From assembly GCA_964621785.1 (NCBI GenBank), contig CAZUPD010000007.1, positions 56,841 through 120,840 of the forward strand: DNA of 64,000 nucleotides, written 5' to 3'. Positions 8,291 to 18,900 of this stretch are shown here, in pieces. The stretch comes from JACKDW01 sp964621785. GTDB taxonomy: Bacteria; Myxococcota_A; Polyangia; Nannocystales; Nannocystaceae. The position numbers and the translations under genes are program-made. The number at the start of each line of letters is the position of its first letter. Position 1 is the stretch's first letter. The notes under the pieces are model-generated. The model saw only the letters and a program-made list of their open reading frames with translations, had not been told where the DNA came from and ran no database searches.

Positions 8291-10357
8291 CTATTCGGGG
8301 TCACAGGGCCCGTCGCAAAAGCTGTCGACCAACCCTTCGCGCAAAAACAGGTTGAGCGACTTTTGAGCGCTCTCCAGCTTGCGCGGCTTACCGTGGGGAT
8401 CGTCGCCTGCGGTCGGCGGGACGTTGACGAGCGGATCGGGCGGTAGACCAAAATCGTATTCGATCATACCGGAGCCTTGGTGGGGTCCGACCACATCCTC
8501 GATCCCCCACAGCGTGCGGTTGCTCGGCGCCAGATTGATGACCCCGCCGATGCTGCGGGCCATGTGGTGGGCGCCCAAGGTGTTGACTTGATGATCGCCG
8601 ATCGCGACCTGCAACATGACCTCATGGGAAGGTGTCCCCGGAAGCATATTTGTGCGGATGTAGGGGGTGTAGCCGTTGGGCTCGCTGCGGTCCCACAGGA
8701 TCTGCATGAGGCCGAGCGCCATCTGCAGGTCGATCGCGTCGGGAAACGCGACCCGCAGGATGGCAAAAAATGGATCGAAGTCGACGCTGCGGTTGAGCAA
8801 CAGGTGATAGGGCTGGCCGGGGACACCCAACATGCCGCGGGTGACATCGGTGTACACGGCCATCAAGGTGCCGCCAAAGATCCCGCCCTGGCTGTTGCCG
8901 AAGTAAAACGCTTCATCGGTAGAGATCTGGGCCTGCTTGCCGTCGTAGGTCAGCTGCGGGTCGCTGGCAAAGGCCCCGTTCATCATCCGGGTGGCGAGCA
9001 TAAAGTTGAGGATCCCCTGCTGCCCGCGGTCGACGACGGTGGAAAACCGGTCGAGCTCGCCGTCGTTGAGCATGCCGGCGATGTGGATAAAGTCGTCCTC
9101 GGCCATCCCGACCCAGTCGACGGCAAATAGGACGAAGTGGTAGTCGTTGGCGAATTTTTGGAACGTGCCCGATTGGACCTGTCCGCGAGCACCTAACAGA
9201 CCGTGGCCGTAGGCGAGCGGGGCCGAGACATTGTCAAACGCGCTGTAGGGGATGAGCGCGACGTAGGGATAGGCCGCCTCGCCCTGTTGGACAGGCAGAC
9301 CGTCGTCATCGAGTAACAGCGACCCACCCGGCCCGGGGTCGTCCAAAAACAATGGGACCGTCATGGTGCCCTCGATGTGCAGTGCGATGTGTTCGCTGTA
9401 GTCGGGCGTGACGGTATCGATCGTGTAGGTCGGACCGGGTTCGCCGACGATCTCGAGGGCTTGGTCGCGCATGCTGACCAACCGCTTTGTGTTGTTCTCG
9501 CGACTTGCGGTGGTGAAGTCCCAGGCCAGTTGCAAGTTGTCCCGGGGAACCCCGGCATCGCCCAAGCGGTTGAATATGTCGGCGTAGAGGCCTCGTCGGC
9601 TGTCGATGGAAGGATCGTCGGCAAACGGGGTGTTGTCTCGCAACGCGACAAATGCAGGCGTCGGGGGGAGGGGTACACCGGCATCGTCGACGACCCCGCG
9701 GATCGCCGCGATGTAGCGGGTGGCATCGGCGAGCCGCGTGACCGGCCGGATCATGAAGGTCCGTCGCGAGTCTTGGTCCGTCGACATATCGAGCTCGCTG
9801 TAGTGCGGGATCCACTCGCCGGTTTCTGCGTCGATCAACACCGTCGGCGAATCGGGCATCAACGAGCGTTCGATCGTCAGCGGATCGGGCAGGCCCAAGG
9901 TTGTCGCACCCGGGAGGTGGGTGAGCAGTGCCATCCCGGGGGAGAAGCCATCGCTTTGGTTCCACGCAGCCGGATCGGGCATCGCCCCGCTTGTCGCCAG
10001 CGGGATTGTGTCTTGGGCCAGGGCGAGCCGGCGCCCGGTGGGGCGACTCGGATCATCTTGTGTGTACACATTGTTAGGGAATGGGTAGGCGCAATAACTC
10101 GGGACCAGGGGATCGCAGGGGATCGTCGGCCAGGCGACTTCTGGCTCGGGTTCTGGCTCGGGTTCTTCGGTGTCCGAGTGTGTGTCGCTGTCGGATTCGC
10201 TTTCGCCAGCGGTCGTCTCGGAGGTCGACGTCTCCCCACCTGATGTCGCGTCGGAGTCAGAGTTGGAATCGGATGCCGGGTCTGTGCCGCATCCGAGAGT
10301 GAGACACAGGGCCACGAGGTAGCCGAGCAGATGACGATCACCGAGAGCTGTTTGCAT
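8291..10357 (-). CDS. Lipoprotein with alpha/beta-hydrolase-like domain
   Basis: The start at 10357 is set by a GGAGG ribosome-binding site seven bases upstream and by the signal peptide it exposes, whose lipobox is TLGC. The frame stays open about 250 bp further upstream, but that part looks non-coding. The 688-residue product continues with a Ser/Asp/Thr/Glu linker ending in a short Glu-Pro repeat, then a large domain beginning near WPTIPCDPL. GNSQGGIFGG near residue 460 is a nucleophile-elbow type GxSxG motif, and the surroundings (AYGHGLLG, VDWVGM) resemble alpha/beta hydrolases. A lipase, esterase or peptidase at the cell surface is plausible. The catalytic acid and histidine cannot be assigned with confidence. 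Confidence 0.75.
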   Translation of the reverse strand: MQTALGDRHLLGYLVALCLTLGCGTDPASDSNSDSDATSGGETSTSETTAGESESDSDTHSDTEEPEPEPEPEVAWPTIPCDPLVPSYCAYPFPNNVYTQDDPSRPTGRRLALAQDTIPLATSGAMPDPAAWNQSDGFSPGMALLTHLPGATTLGLPDPLTIERSLMPDSPTVLIDAETGEWIPHYSELDMSTDQDSRRTFMIRPVTRLADATRYIAAIRGVVDDAGVPLPPTPAFVALRDNTPFADDPSIDSRRGLYADIFNRLGDAGVPRDNLQLAWDFTTASRENNTKRLVSMRDQALEIVGEPGPTYTIDTVTPDYSEHIALHIEGTMTVPLFLDDPGPGGSLLLDDDGLPVQQGEAAYPYVALIPYSAFDNVSAPLAYGHGLLGARGQVQSGTFQKFANDYHFVLFAVDWVGMAEDDFIHIAGMLNDGELDRFSTVVDRGQQGILNFMLATRMMNGAFASDPQLTYDGKQAQISTDEAFYFGNSQGGIFGGTLMAVYTDVTRGMLGVPGQPYHLLLNRSVDFDPFFAILRVAFPDAIDLQMALGLMQILWDRSEPNGYTPYIRTNMLPGTPSHEVMLQVAIGDHQVNTLGAHHMARSIGGVINLAPSNRTLWGIEDVVGPHQGSGMIEYDFGLPPDPLVNVPPTAGDDPHGKPRKLESAQKSLNLFLREGLVDSFCDGPCDPE

Positions 10358-10728
10358 GCACAACCTCCATTGCGCGCGAAAAATAGTCGGTTTCTCCACG
10401 GCCTGCCAAGTCGCGCACGCGCACTCCCGCTTGTCGCAATGGCTTGTAATTGCACATGTGGTCGGAGGACAAGCCGCCCCAAACCGCGTAAGAAGGGCGT
10501 TTGCGGACCGGATGCGATGCTCTTCGCCGATCTCGAGTCGCCGCCAGCCTGTGTGTTTGGCTGGGGCCATGTGGCATCTATCCGACCCTATCAACAAGTA
10601 AATCAGTGATTGCAATGGGTTGCGCGGTTTTTCCGCAGATCCGTCAGGAAGTTCAGACTAGCGGCGCCATCGGGTAATAGGTAGTGTAGGTCCCGTACAG
10701 GAGCCCACGGTCCACTACGAGTTTCTCA
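10358..10728. other. Divergent intergenic region between lipoprotein and kinase genes
   Basis: This 371-bp stretch separates divergent genes and must hold both promoters. The ribosome-binding site of the minus-strand lipoprotein lies at its left edge (CCTCC at 10364-10368). I find no convincing operator or RNA gene. Confidence 0.5.
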
Positions 10729-11676
10729 ATGAGTAGCAGCAGTTCCAGCTCAGGCAGTGGTAGCGGACAGTATTACGAAGGGTATCGAGGCGTCGACCTA
10801 GCGACCGGCACGATCGTTCGCACGAACAGCCAGTTCGAGATTGTGCAGCCCTTGGGCGAAGGTGGGATGAGCAAGGTCTACAAGGCGTTTGACCGGCTGA
10901 TGAATCGTTACGTCGCCCTCAAGGTGATGAAAAACGACGTGCCCGAATGGGCACATCGCCACTTTCGCCGCGAAGCCCGGATGTGTGCTGTGTTCATGCA
11001 CAACAACCTCGTGCGCGTGATGCAGGTCGGCACGACCGAGGAGTACGGGCTGTTTTGGTTTGCGATGGAGTACCTGCGCGGCAAGGATGTCGGCTGGTTT
11101 CTCGAGAACGGGACCGTCATGCCGATGCCGGTCGTCTGTGAGATCTTCTCGCAGGTCCTCGATGCCTTGCGGTATGTCCACCTGCGAAGGATCGTTCACT
11201 GCGACATCAAACCGTCCAACATCTTTGTCACCCGCGATTCCCACGACCCGATGTTGCGGGTGGTCAAGCTGCTCGACTTTGGAGTCGCCCGTGACCTCAG
11301 TGATCTGACGCCGCAAAGTCGGCGCCACGTGATGGGTGACCCGCGGTATATCGCGCCCGAGCAGACGATTGCCGGGGGCTATGTCGATCATCGGGCCGAT
11401 CTTTATGCCCTGGGGATGACGTTTTTCGAGTTGGCCACCGGTGGTCGTCACCCATTTGAAGATCTGTTTGACGAGCATCCGCGGGCGCTGTTACAGGCCC
11501 ACCGCGAGCGCGAGCCGATCGCTCTGAGCACGTTTTTACCACCCGAGACACCCGCGGCCCACGCCCGGGCGATGGACGAGTTTTTTACCAAAGCGTGCGC
11601 CAAACAGGTTCACCATCGGTTTCCCGATGCGCTGGCGATGCGAGAGGCTCTCTCGGTCCTCAAAGACATGTCCTAG
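10729..11676 (+). CDS. Soluble Ser/Thr protein kinase with an HCD catalytic loop
   Basis: This 315-residue protein is one eukaryote-type kinase domain after a Ser/Gly-rich N terminus (residues 1-13). Visible motifs: glycine loop GEGGMSKVY (43-51), ATP-anchoring lysine in ALKVMK (Lys65), catalytic loop HCDIKPSN (157-164), metal-binding DFG (183-185) and APEQ near residue 216. The usual Arg before the catalytic Asp is Cys, so it is a non-RD kinase, a class often not controlled by activation-loop phosphorylation. There is no transmembrane segment and no sensor domain, so input probably comes from a partner protein. It stands alone, divergent from the lipoprotein gene. The Ser-rich head could be an autophosphorylation site. 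Confidence 0.9.
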   Translation: MSSSSSSSGSGSGQYYEGYRGVDLATGTIVRTNSQFEIVQPLGEGGMSKVYKAFDRLMNRYVALKVMKNDVPEWAHRHFRREARMCAVFMHNNLVRVMQVGTTEEYGLFWFAMEYLRGKDVGWFLENGTVMPMPVVCEIFSQVLDALRYVHLRRIVHCDIKPSNIFVTRDSHDPMLRVVKLLDFGVARDLSDLTPQSRRHVMGDPRYIAPEQTIAGGYVDHRADLYALGMTFFELATGGRHPFEDLFDEHPRALLQAHREREPIALSTFLPPETPAAHARAMDEFFTKACAKQVHHRFPDALAMREALSVLKDMS

Positions 11677-11913
11677 TCCGGATGCCCGGCGGCCATGCAC
11701 ACCCGCACCGTTGATTGTTCGTACAACGAGTCGCGACCGAACTGCATTTGTATATACGGGTGACGGTGCAGGCCGTGCGGCGGAAGTCTGCGAAATTTTC
11801 GCCGTGCGTGGTCGCAACAAGCGAGGAAAACCACGAACAATGGTTGCAAATGTTCAGCATTTGTTGTGCATACAAGGTATCGCGGGCTCGAACGAGGCGC
11901 TATCCTGCGCGGG

Positions 11914-14244
11914 ATGAATGTGCATCCTGTCGTAAACGCGTCTGTGTCGATGGTTTGGCTTGTGGCCGTACTTGGGCTCGGTGCCTGTGGTGGTGCCGAC
12001 GAAACCACTGGAACGGAATCAGAGACGGAGACCTCCACATCGACCTCGGATTCGACTGCCGGTCCGACGACAATGGTCGTGACCACCACGGCCGTGTCGA
12101 CCGACAGCGACAGCGACAGCGACAGCGATCCGACGACCGAGGGCGAAACAGATCCGACCGTTGACACGACCGAGACCGACGTGACGACCGACCCCGGGAC
12201 CCAGACTGACTCGCAGACAGACACCGATTCGAGTACGGATACGGACGTGGAGACCGACACCGGCACCGACACCGACGAGCCGTTGCAGGGCGTGCTCGTC
12301 GGGGCCTCCCAGCTCACCTTGTTGCCCGAGGTCATGGGTTCGACGGCCTACGCAGATGTCCTGAGAGACAACCCTCCGCTTGCGATCGAACCCGGCGACC
12401 CGGGGACAGATCCGGGGGTCTTCATCGAGGACTGGGACGTCGGCACCCTGGCGATCGGCAACGGAAGGCTGTCGAGCCATTGGGTCCACGATGAGATCCG
12501 GGTCGGCGCGATTGCCCTACAAGACCCCGAAAACCCGGATTCTCCAACCGTTGTGCTTGTATCAGCAGATGTTTACATGTTGCTGGCCCAGGACATTGGA
12601 CATGTGCGCGACAAGGTCAAGGGGCTGCTCGACGACGACGATGCATTTGCCAAACTCGACATCGTCGTCGGTGCGACGCACAACCATATGGGCCCTGACA
12701 CGGCTGGCCTCGAAAACATCAACCACAGCTACTTCGAATACATGACCGACCAAATGGCGGCGGCTGTGGTCGAGGCGGTCGACCCAGATACGATGGTGTT
12801 GTCGCATCTACGGGTCGCCAAATCGGAGTTTCAGTACGGACTCGCCGATCAGACTGCGCCCTACATCGTCGATCCGACCCTACACACGCTCCAGGCGGTG
12901 GCGGCCGACGACCCCGAGCATGTGGTCGCGACCGTCGTCCAGTGGCAAAACCACCCCGAGGCCGTGCTCGGTTTTGGAAAAGATGTATGGGCAACCGATG
13001 ACCAGGCCGATTTTTTGTGGTCTGCCGACGAATGCTTTAGCGACGATGACGAGCATTGCCATATCGAGGGCCAGTACATCTCTGCCGGGTTTCCCGGCTA
13101 CATGACCCGCGCGATTCAGGAGCAGACCGGCGGCGCCCCGGCGCTCTACTTCAACGGAGGGGTCGGAGCCATGCAATCGCCGCTGCGCGCGATCGTGTGG
13201 GAGACCGAAGGCGATGGTGGCAAGCCGGCCGGCGACGGCAAACAGCTGCCCGAAGATGCCGTTGAGATTCCGAAAAACTTCCACAAGACCGCGATGATTG
13301 GGACCGAGCTGGCCAAGCGCGCCCTTGCGGATCTCGACGGAGCCGACGTGTTCGATGCCGCTGCGATCGCGGTGTCCCACCAGGCGTTTTATACCCGGCT
13401 CGCGCAGATCGAGTTTCGGATCGGGCTTTCGGTGATCAACGACGAGCCTTTGGCTTTGGGGCATCTTCCGCGGGAGCTCTATAGCTGTCCGGCGATGGGT
13501 CCAAAGAATGATGATACATGTATTAGCGACGAGTTTGCCTCGCCGATCGATCCGGATTTAGGGGCGCCGCTTCGTGTCGGCGACCACCTCAAAAGTCTGG
13601 TGACCTATGTCCAGCTGGGCCCGATTGAGATCCTCACGATTCCCGGCGAGTCGGTGACCGAGCTCGTCCACGGGTTGCCGAGTGACTTTGTCGACGACCC
13701 GGCTGCGGTCTATTACGGCAGCGGCATGCTCGGTCTCGAGAACAGTACAAACCACCTCGACTCCGAAGACTACACTACGCCGGGATATGTCCGTCAGACC
13801 ATGCAGGGGGAGTACCGCTGGATCTTCGGCCTGACCCAGGATTCGGGGGGGTATCTTCTCGCGCCTGCGGACTACCGGGTCGAGTGCTTGGCTGACCTGG
13901 ACTATTGCCTCGGGCTCTACGGACAAGGGCTCGTCGACTACCAGTCGTTCGATGGCAATAACTTCTCGTTCTCGGGGGCCCGTTGCAAAGCGGTCACCGA
14001 AGATCCGAGTCTGCTCGCCGGCCCGCCGTACGACACCATCCCCGGGGCAGCTGAGACGGTTGCCCAGTCCTGCTACCTGGGGACAGCCTTTGGCAGCGCG
14101 GACGATCACTACGAAGAGACTCGCTCGTTGAGTTGGGATGTGTCCCAAGATTGGATCGACGCTGTGGTCGCCGTCACAGGGTTTGACGGTGAGCTCGTGC
14201 AGGTCAACCCCGACTTCGTGGGAGTGAACGTGTTTCATCCCTGA
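11914..14244 (+). CDS. Neutral ceramidase-like lipoprotein
   Basis: The 776-residue product has a signal peptide with lipobox LGAC (Cys25) and an 80-residue Thr/Ser/Asp/Glu linker with short SDSD and TDTD runs. The enzyme-like domain follows. GATHNHMGPD near residue 255 matches the zinc-binding ATHxHSGP motif of the neutral/alkaline non-lysosomal ceramidase family, which removes the fatty acid from ceramides. Later NHPEAVLG and FNGGVGAMQSP fit further active-site segments. The Ser of the usual SGP is Met, so identity as a true ceramidase is not certain. Myxobacteria make sphingolipids, so an extracellular lipid amidase would fit either predation or membrane turnover. The start at 11914 gives a normal signal peptide; an upstream in-frame ATG at 11866 does not. 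Confidence 0.78.
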   Translation: MNVHPVVNASVSMVWLVAVLGLGACGGADETTGTESETETSTSTSDSTAGPTTMVVTTTAVSTDSDSDSDSDPTTEGETDPTVDTTETDVTTDPGTQTDSQTDTDSSTDTDVETDTGTDTDEPLQGVLVGASQLTLLPEVMGSTAYADVLRDNPPLAIEPGDPGTDPGVFIEDWDVGTLAIGNGRLSSHWVHDEIRVGAIALQDPENPDSPTVVLVSADVYMLLAQDIGHVRDKVKGLLDDDDAFAKLDIVVGATHNHMGPDTAGLENINHSYFEYMTDQMAAAVVEAVDPDTMVLSHLRVAKSEFQYGLADQTAPYIVDPTLHTLQAVAADDPEHVVATVVQWQNHPEAVLGFGKDVWATDDQADFLWSADECFSDDDEHCHIEGQYISAGFPGYMTRAIQEQTGGAPALYFNGGVGAMQSPLRAIVWETEGDGGKPAGDGKQLPEDAVEIPKNFHKTAMIGTELAKRALADLDGADVFDAAAIAVSHQAFYTRLAQIEFRIGLSVINDEPLALGHLPRELYSCPAMGPKNDDTCISDEFASPIDPDLGAPLRVGDHLKSLVTYVQLGPIEILTIPGESVTELVHGLPSDFVDDPAAVYYGSGMLGLENSTNHLDSEDYTTPGYVRQTMQGEYRWIFGLTQDSGGYLLAPADYRVECLADLDYCLGLYGQGLVDYQSFDGNNFSFSGARCKAVTEDPSLLAGPPYDTIPGAAETVAQSCYLGTAFGSADDHYEETRSLSWDVSQDWIDAVVAVTGFDGELVQVNPDFVGVNVFHP

Positions 14245-14387
14245 CCTCCCTCGCGGACAAACGGGCGGTTGCATCAGTGTATGCGTATACATAGAGAGGG
14301 GTCGGAGCGTGTTCGCACGATCCAAAGAACTCGCCCATGCGTACACATGCTACCGGCTCGCCGTCGATGCGGTATGATCGACTTACG

Positions 14388-15302
14388 ATGGCACCTCTGA
14401 GGCAGATAACCGCGATCATGCTCGTGATGGGAGCGACCGGGGTGGGTGCCTGTATCGGTTCGGAGGCCGGTGATGAACCGACCGTGCCGGAGCCCCTGCG
14501 CCGCGAGATTCCGGCCGGCGAAGTTGCGATGTGCTCGGTCGAAGAGGCCGACGCCCTGTACGAAAAACGCATTGCTCCACTGCTCGCCGAAGACCGCCCA
14601 AAAACCTGCAACGAATGTCACCTCTCGGGCATCGACCTCGGCATGGTCATCAAGGACACTCCGTGCCAGACGATGGCCTGTATGGCCGAGCGCGAACTCG
14701 TCGATTTGGACGAGCCCAACCAGAGTTTGGTCCTCACCTGGATCGCCCGTGCCAACCCGACGAGTCCGTTGATTACCGAGGAGGTGATCGCCGAGGAGTA
14801 TGCGGGCTTTTTATCGTGGATCGAGTACTACGCCGCCTGTGGTTCGGAGGTGTGTGCAGCGGACGACAATCCCTGTGGCGACACGACCCCGCCCGGTCCA
14901 GATGCATGTACAAGTGAAGACCCCGAGGAAGGACCCGGGTTTGACGATCCCGGAGATTGCAGTGACCTGACCCTCGAAGCTCTGTTTCAAGACCGTGTCT
15001 ACGCATGGCGAAACCGATGTTTCCCCTGTCATTTTGATTCGAGCAAGGTCGACGCCCCCAAGTGGATTACCACCGGAAGTTGCAACGCGGCCTCGTTGGC
15101 GACCATGCGCAACGTCCTCGATCGCGGCCTGCTCAACTACGACGACCCGAGTCAGAGCCGCCTGTTGCTCAAGCCGCTGGCCGAGGATAAGGGGGGGGTC
15201 GAGCACGGTGGGCACGACAAGTTTTCGTCGACCGAAGACCAGGCGTATCTCGACATTCGTGCGTGGATCGAGCGGCGTGTGGAGTGTGAGGGGCAATCAT
15301 GA
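14388..15302 (+). CDS. Di-haem cytochrome-c-like lipoprotein
   Basis: Two c-type haem attachment motifs are visible in this 304-residue protein: CNECH (residues 74-78) and CFPCH (211-215). The lipobox VGAC ends at Cys22, so it is a lipid-anchored periplasmic or surface protein. The two haem regions sit in similar contexts (each preceded by about 25 residues and followed by a His-poor helix region), suggesting an internal duplication joined by an acidic Asp/Pro/Gly linker. Such planctomycete-type or myxobacterial cytochrome modules usually move electrons in respiratory or oxidative chemistry outside the cytoplasm. Its stop overlaps the next start (ATGA), so the two are translationally coupled. 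An in-frame ATG at 14367 is an alternative start. Confidence 0.83.
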   Translation: MAPLRQITAIMLVMGATGVGACIGSEAGDEPTVPEPLRREIPAGEVAMCSVEEADALYEKRIAPLLAEDRPKTCNECHLSGIDLGMVIKDTPCQTMACMAERELVDLDEPNQSLVLTWIARANPTSPLITEEVIAEEYAGFLSWIEYYAACGSEVCAADDNPCGDTTPPGPDACTSEDPEEGPGFDDPGDCSDLTLEALFQDRVYAWRNRCFPCHFDSSKVDAPKWITTGSCNAASLATMRNVLDRGLLNYDDPSQSRLLLKPLAEDKGGVEHGGHDKFSSTEDQAYLDIRAWIERRVECEGQS

Positions 15303-15787
15303 GGTGGCGTCAACTAGCAATTTTCCTAGGTTTTGGACTTGGATTTGGGTGTGATTCGGAACCGAATTGCCATGACTCGTGCACACACGGGGAGAGCACG
15401 AGCGATGCGACGAGCTCCAACACGACCGATGACCACGAAACACATGTGCATACACAGACAGATTCCGACGCGACCGCCGGTGAGGTGAGCGGGAGCGCGT
15501 CCGACACGGGCAGTGATAGCGATACAACCGAGGGTCCCGGCGCGCCAACATCGATGGACTATTGCGACTGCATGTTGGTCGCCTGCCACGACTACTATCA
15601 CGACCATTGGGGCGATGATCACGACAATTCGCTGGTGGCCTGCCTCGCCGAGGCTGAGGCGGTCCCCTCGGCCGGGATGGAAGTCATGGAAGGCAACTTC
15701 TTCGAGTGCCGGTTTTACCACTGTGAACAGGCCTATTCCGAGCCAGAGCGGTGTACCGAAGCTGCTGGTATGGGCATGTGTCAGTAG
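15299..15787 (+). CDS. Cys/His-rich lipoprotein coupled to the di-haem protein
   Basis: The 162-residue product starts inside the stop codon of the cytochrome gene, which implies coupled translation and probably a shared task. A signal peptide with GFGC lipobox is followed by a Ser/Thr/Asp/His linker and a C-terminal domain with many Cys and His residues (CDCMLVACHDYYHDHWGDD, then CRFYHCEQ). Those pairs could bind a metal or form disulfides. There is no CxxCH, so it is not itself a c-type cytochrome. No family is recognised. A metal-binding or redox partner of the upstream di-haem protein is a reasonable guess, no more. Confidence 0.75.
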   Translation: MRWRQLAIFLGFGLGFGCDSEPNCHDSCTHGESTSDATSSNTTDDHETHVHTQTDSDATAGEVSGSASDTGSDSDTTEGPGAPTSMDYCDCMLVACHDYYHDHWGDDHDNSLVACLAEAEAVPSAGMEVMEGNFFECRFYHCEQAYSEPERCTEAAGMGMCQ

Positions 15788-15936
15788 AGAGCTCTCGACG
15801 TACGAAGTGCTTGGGCATACATGTTTTTAAACACGTCTTGTCGAGCCCGCGCATCAACAACTCGGGACGAGCATCGACGATCGCGTGAAGCCGAGAAACG
15901 TTTGTGCCTGCGTGGACTCCTTGGCAGGAGCGTCGA

Positions 15937-18900
15937 CTATCTCGGAAAGCCGAGGATCTGCCGGACTTCGGGTTGGGCGAGGTAGCTCTTTCGCAGGGTC
16001 TCATCCTGTAGATCGTTGAGCCGTGCCTGTGTCATCTCCCTCGCGTGCTGTTGCAACTTTTCCCCGTCTGCGGCCTGTCCGGCGGTGCGTAGGAGGGCGC
16101 CGAGGTGGTGGACCGAAAGCACTCCGTCGAGGGCGGCCGCACCCTGCACGACCATATCGACGGCTCGGCGCTCGTAGTCGATCGCCGCTTCGAGGTCGCC
16201 GCTGTGTTCGGCCAGCAGAGAAAGAGTGTGTAGCACCCGTGTCGCCGGGCTGCGCTGCTGGTGTCGTTCGGCGTCGGCCAGCACCTCTTGTGCAGATGCA
16301 ATCATTTCGTCGACGGTTTGGGTCGGCTCACCCGCGAGGAGGTCGGCCACCGAAAGGAGGACGAGACGGGAACGTGCCCGCAGGAGGGCTCGCGTGTCGC
16401 CGTGTTGCCGGGCGTTGGCTGTCGCTTCCGTCAGGTGTCCGCGGGCCACTGCGCGCTGGCCTTGGGCCGCGAGGGCGACCCCGAGATTGATCAGCACCTC
16501 GTTGCGCAGACTGCCCTGACCGAGCCCTTCATGGAGTTCGAGCGCCTTGCGTAAAAATCGGATCGCCCGGTCGTACAGCCCGATCGCCGTATACGTGATA
16601 CCGAGGTTGGCGAGCTTGGTACCCGTGGCAAAACGGTCGCCGAGCTCTCGGTCGATGGCCAACGATTGGCGAAACCAGGTGATCGCCTCTTGATAGCGCG
16701 TACTCAGGGCAGTCGCCTCTCCAAGGACGGCGAGGGCTTCGGCCTGCAACCTGCGAAATCCGAGGTTACGGGCGAGGTCGAGGGCGCGATGGGTGCGTAC
16801 CACCGCGGTTGCGTAGTCGGCTTGGCCGCACAGTGATCGTGCCGCTGCGAGTTCGAGCCGCGCCCGGTGATACTGCCCGACCTCGGTGTCGGGGCAGTGT
16901 TCGAGGGTTTGATCGACGTGTTCGACGGCCCGTGCAAAGTGTCCCTGCGCGCGCAGAAGCCGGGCTGTCAATTCGGAAAATTGCAGATGCAACTGAAGTG
17001 GGTCGACCCGCAGCGCCGGTTCGGATGGAGGTGCGTCTTCGAGTCGTTTGACCGCCGCCTCGAGTCGCGGATGAAGTTGCTGGGCGAGGTTGATGCGCTC
17101 GCACTCGAGATAAAACCGCATCAGTCGGGTCAGGGTGGTCGCTTCGGCGGCGACATAGGAGAGCCCAGCCTGTTGGCGGGCGCTCACACAATCCGACAAT
17201 AGTCGTAGGTTTGCCGCCTGTGCCCGGTAGCGGCCCCAGGTTCGTAGGATATCGTCGCGCTGGATCAGACAGGAGATGCGTCGCGGATCGTCGACAGCAA
17301 GGGCTTGGAGGGCGAGCGAGAGAAAGTAGTAGGCTTCGACATTGCCGGCGGCCGCACGGGCGTGGGCAGCCGCGCGCAGGGCCGGATCGACGGCCTCATC
17401 GAGCGCCTGGGCCTGGGCCAAGTGATCGGCGATAGGTCCGTCGTCGCGACCGGGTGTGTAATCGGCACGCGCCAGTTTGAGTGCTGCTGCTTCGCGGTGA
17501 AGGACGTGGCGACGGGCAGGGCTGAGGCTCGCCTTACATACATCGTGGAGGCTGCGAGAGGCAAACTGAAGACGTTTGGTCCCTTCACCCGCGGGCGTGG
17601 TCAACAGTCCGGCAGAAATAAATGCTTGCACATCTTGTTGGCAGTCCCGGGCGACCAAGCGCTCGAGCTCAGCGACGCGGAACCGAAAACCGAGGACTGC
17701 CGCAGCGTTCAAAACACTGCGTGCCGCCGGGTCGAGGGTGTCGACACGTGTTTCGATTGCAGCTTCGATGCTCGGTGGAAGCGTGAGCGCCGGATTTCTC
17801 CGGTGTAGATGCAAATAACGTCCATCAGGACCCCAGCGGATGATGTCGCGGCGCAACAGGTCTGCCAGCGTCTCCTCGATGAACATCGGATTGCCGCCGG
17901 TGCGCGCGAGAATCGACTCCGCGAGGTCATGGACCCGCTTCGGATCGGCAAACCGTTGGGTGATCATGTCGCGGGCGCTCGTAGGATCGAGTTCGCGGAC
18001 CTCGAGCAGACGCAGTTCGGGAATGCTGCGCAGGCTCTGTTCGCGGACACCGGGACGGCTCGACATCAACACGAGCACCGGGCGACTCTCCGCGTGGGGA
18101 TTGCTGCTGGCGGCCGGGTCGAGGCCCTGTTCGAGCCAACCGCGGATCCGTTGAAAGCTGTGGTCGTCGATCAAATGGAGGCTCTCGATGAGGAGCACAA
18201 CAGGTCGAATCTGTGCACGCGCGGCAAGCACGAGCTTGACCAGTCGCCACAACAGCTCACGCCGCCGCCAGGGTCTGCGCGTGTCGGTTCGCAGGGGTTG
18301 GGTATCGTGGGAGAGGGTCAGGGCATCCAACAACGCGGAGGTGTACGCCGCCCGCAACTCCGGGTCGGGGACCTCGCGTTCGAGAACCGTGTTGATACAT
18401 GTTTTTGTCGGTTCACGCGGGAGCTCGAGCAATGTCTGTAGGATGTCGAGCAGGACCCCCAGAGAGACATTGCGGCGGCGCCATTGACCGGTGATCTGGA
18501 TGATCGTCAGCGCCGCTTGGGGCAAGCTTTTCAAGAAAGTTCGCAGCAGGGCTTGTTTGCCGTGGCCGGGCTCGCCGACCACAAGTGCAGCCCTCATAAG
18601 GCCGCTGCGCAGACTCTCGGTCAGGCAATTTCGCAGGCTTCGCAACTCGAGCTCACGGCCGTACAGGCGCGAGGACGGACCGGGTGCGTGGGTGCGTCGG
18701 CGATCTCGCTCGACCACAGGGCCGAGCAGTGCCGCACCTTCAGAAAAGAGTGTATCAGCAATCTGTGGTACCGGCGTTTCACGGTCAAAGCTCCACGTCT
18801 CCGCCAGTTGCTCGGGGAGGTCGCCACACACCCAGATCGGCCCGTCGACGACTGCAGCTGCCAGCGAGGCGAGGCCGGCTTCGCGGTCGGGAGGCAGCGA

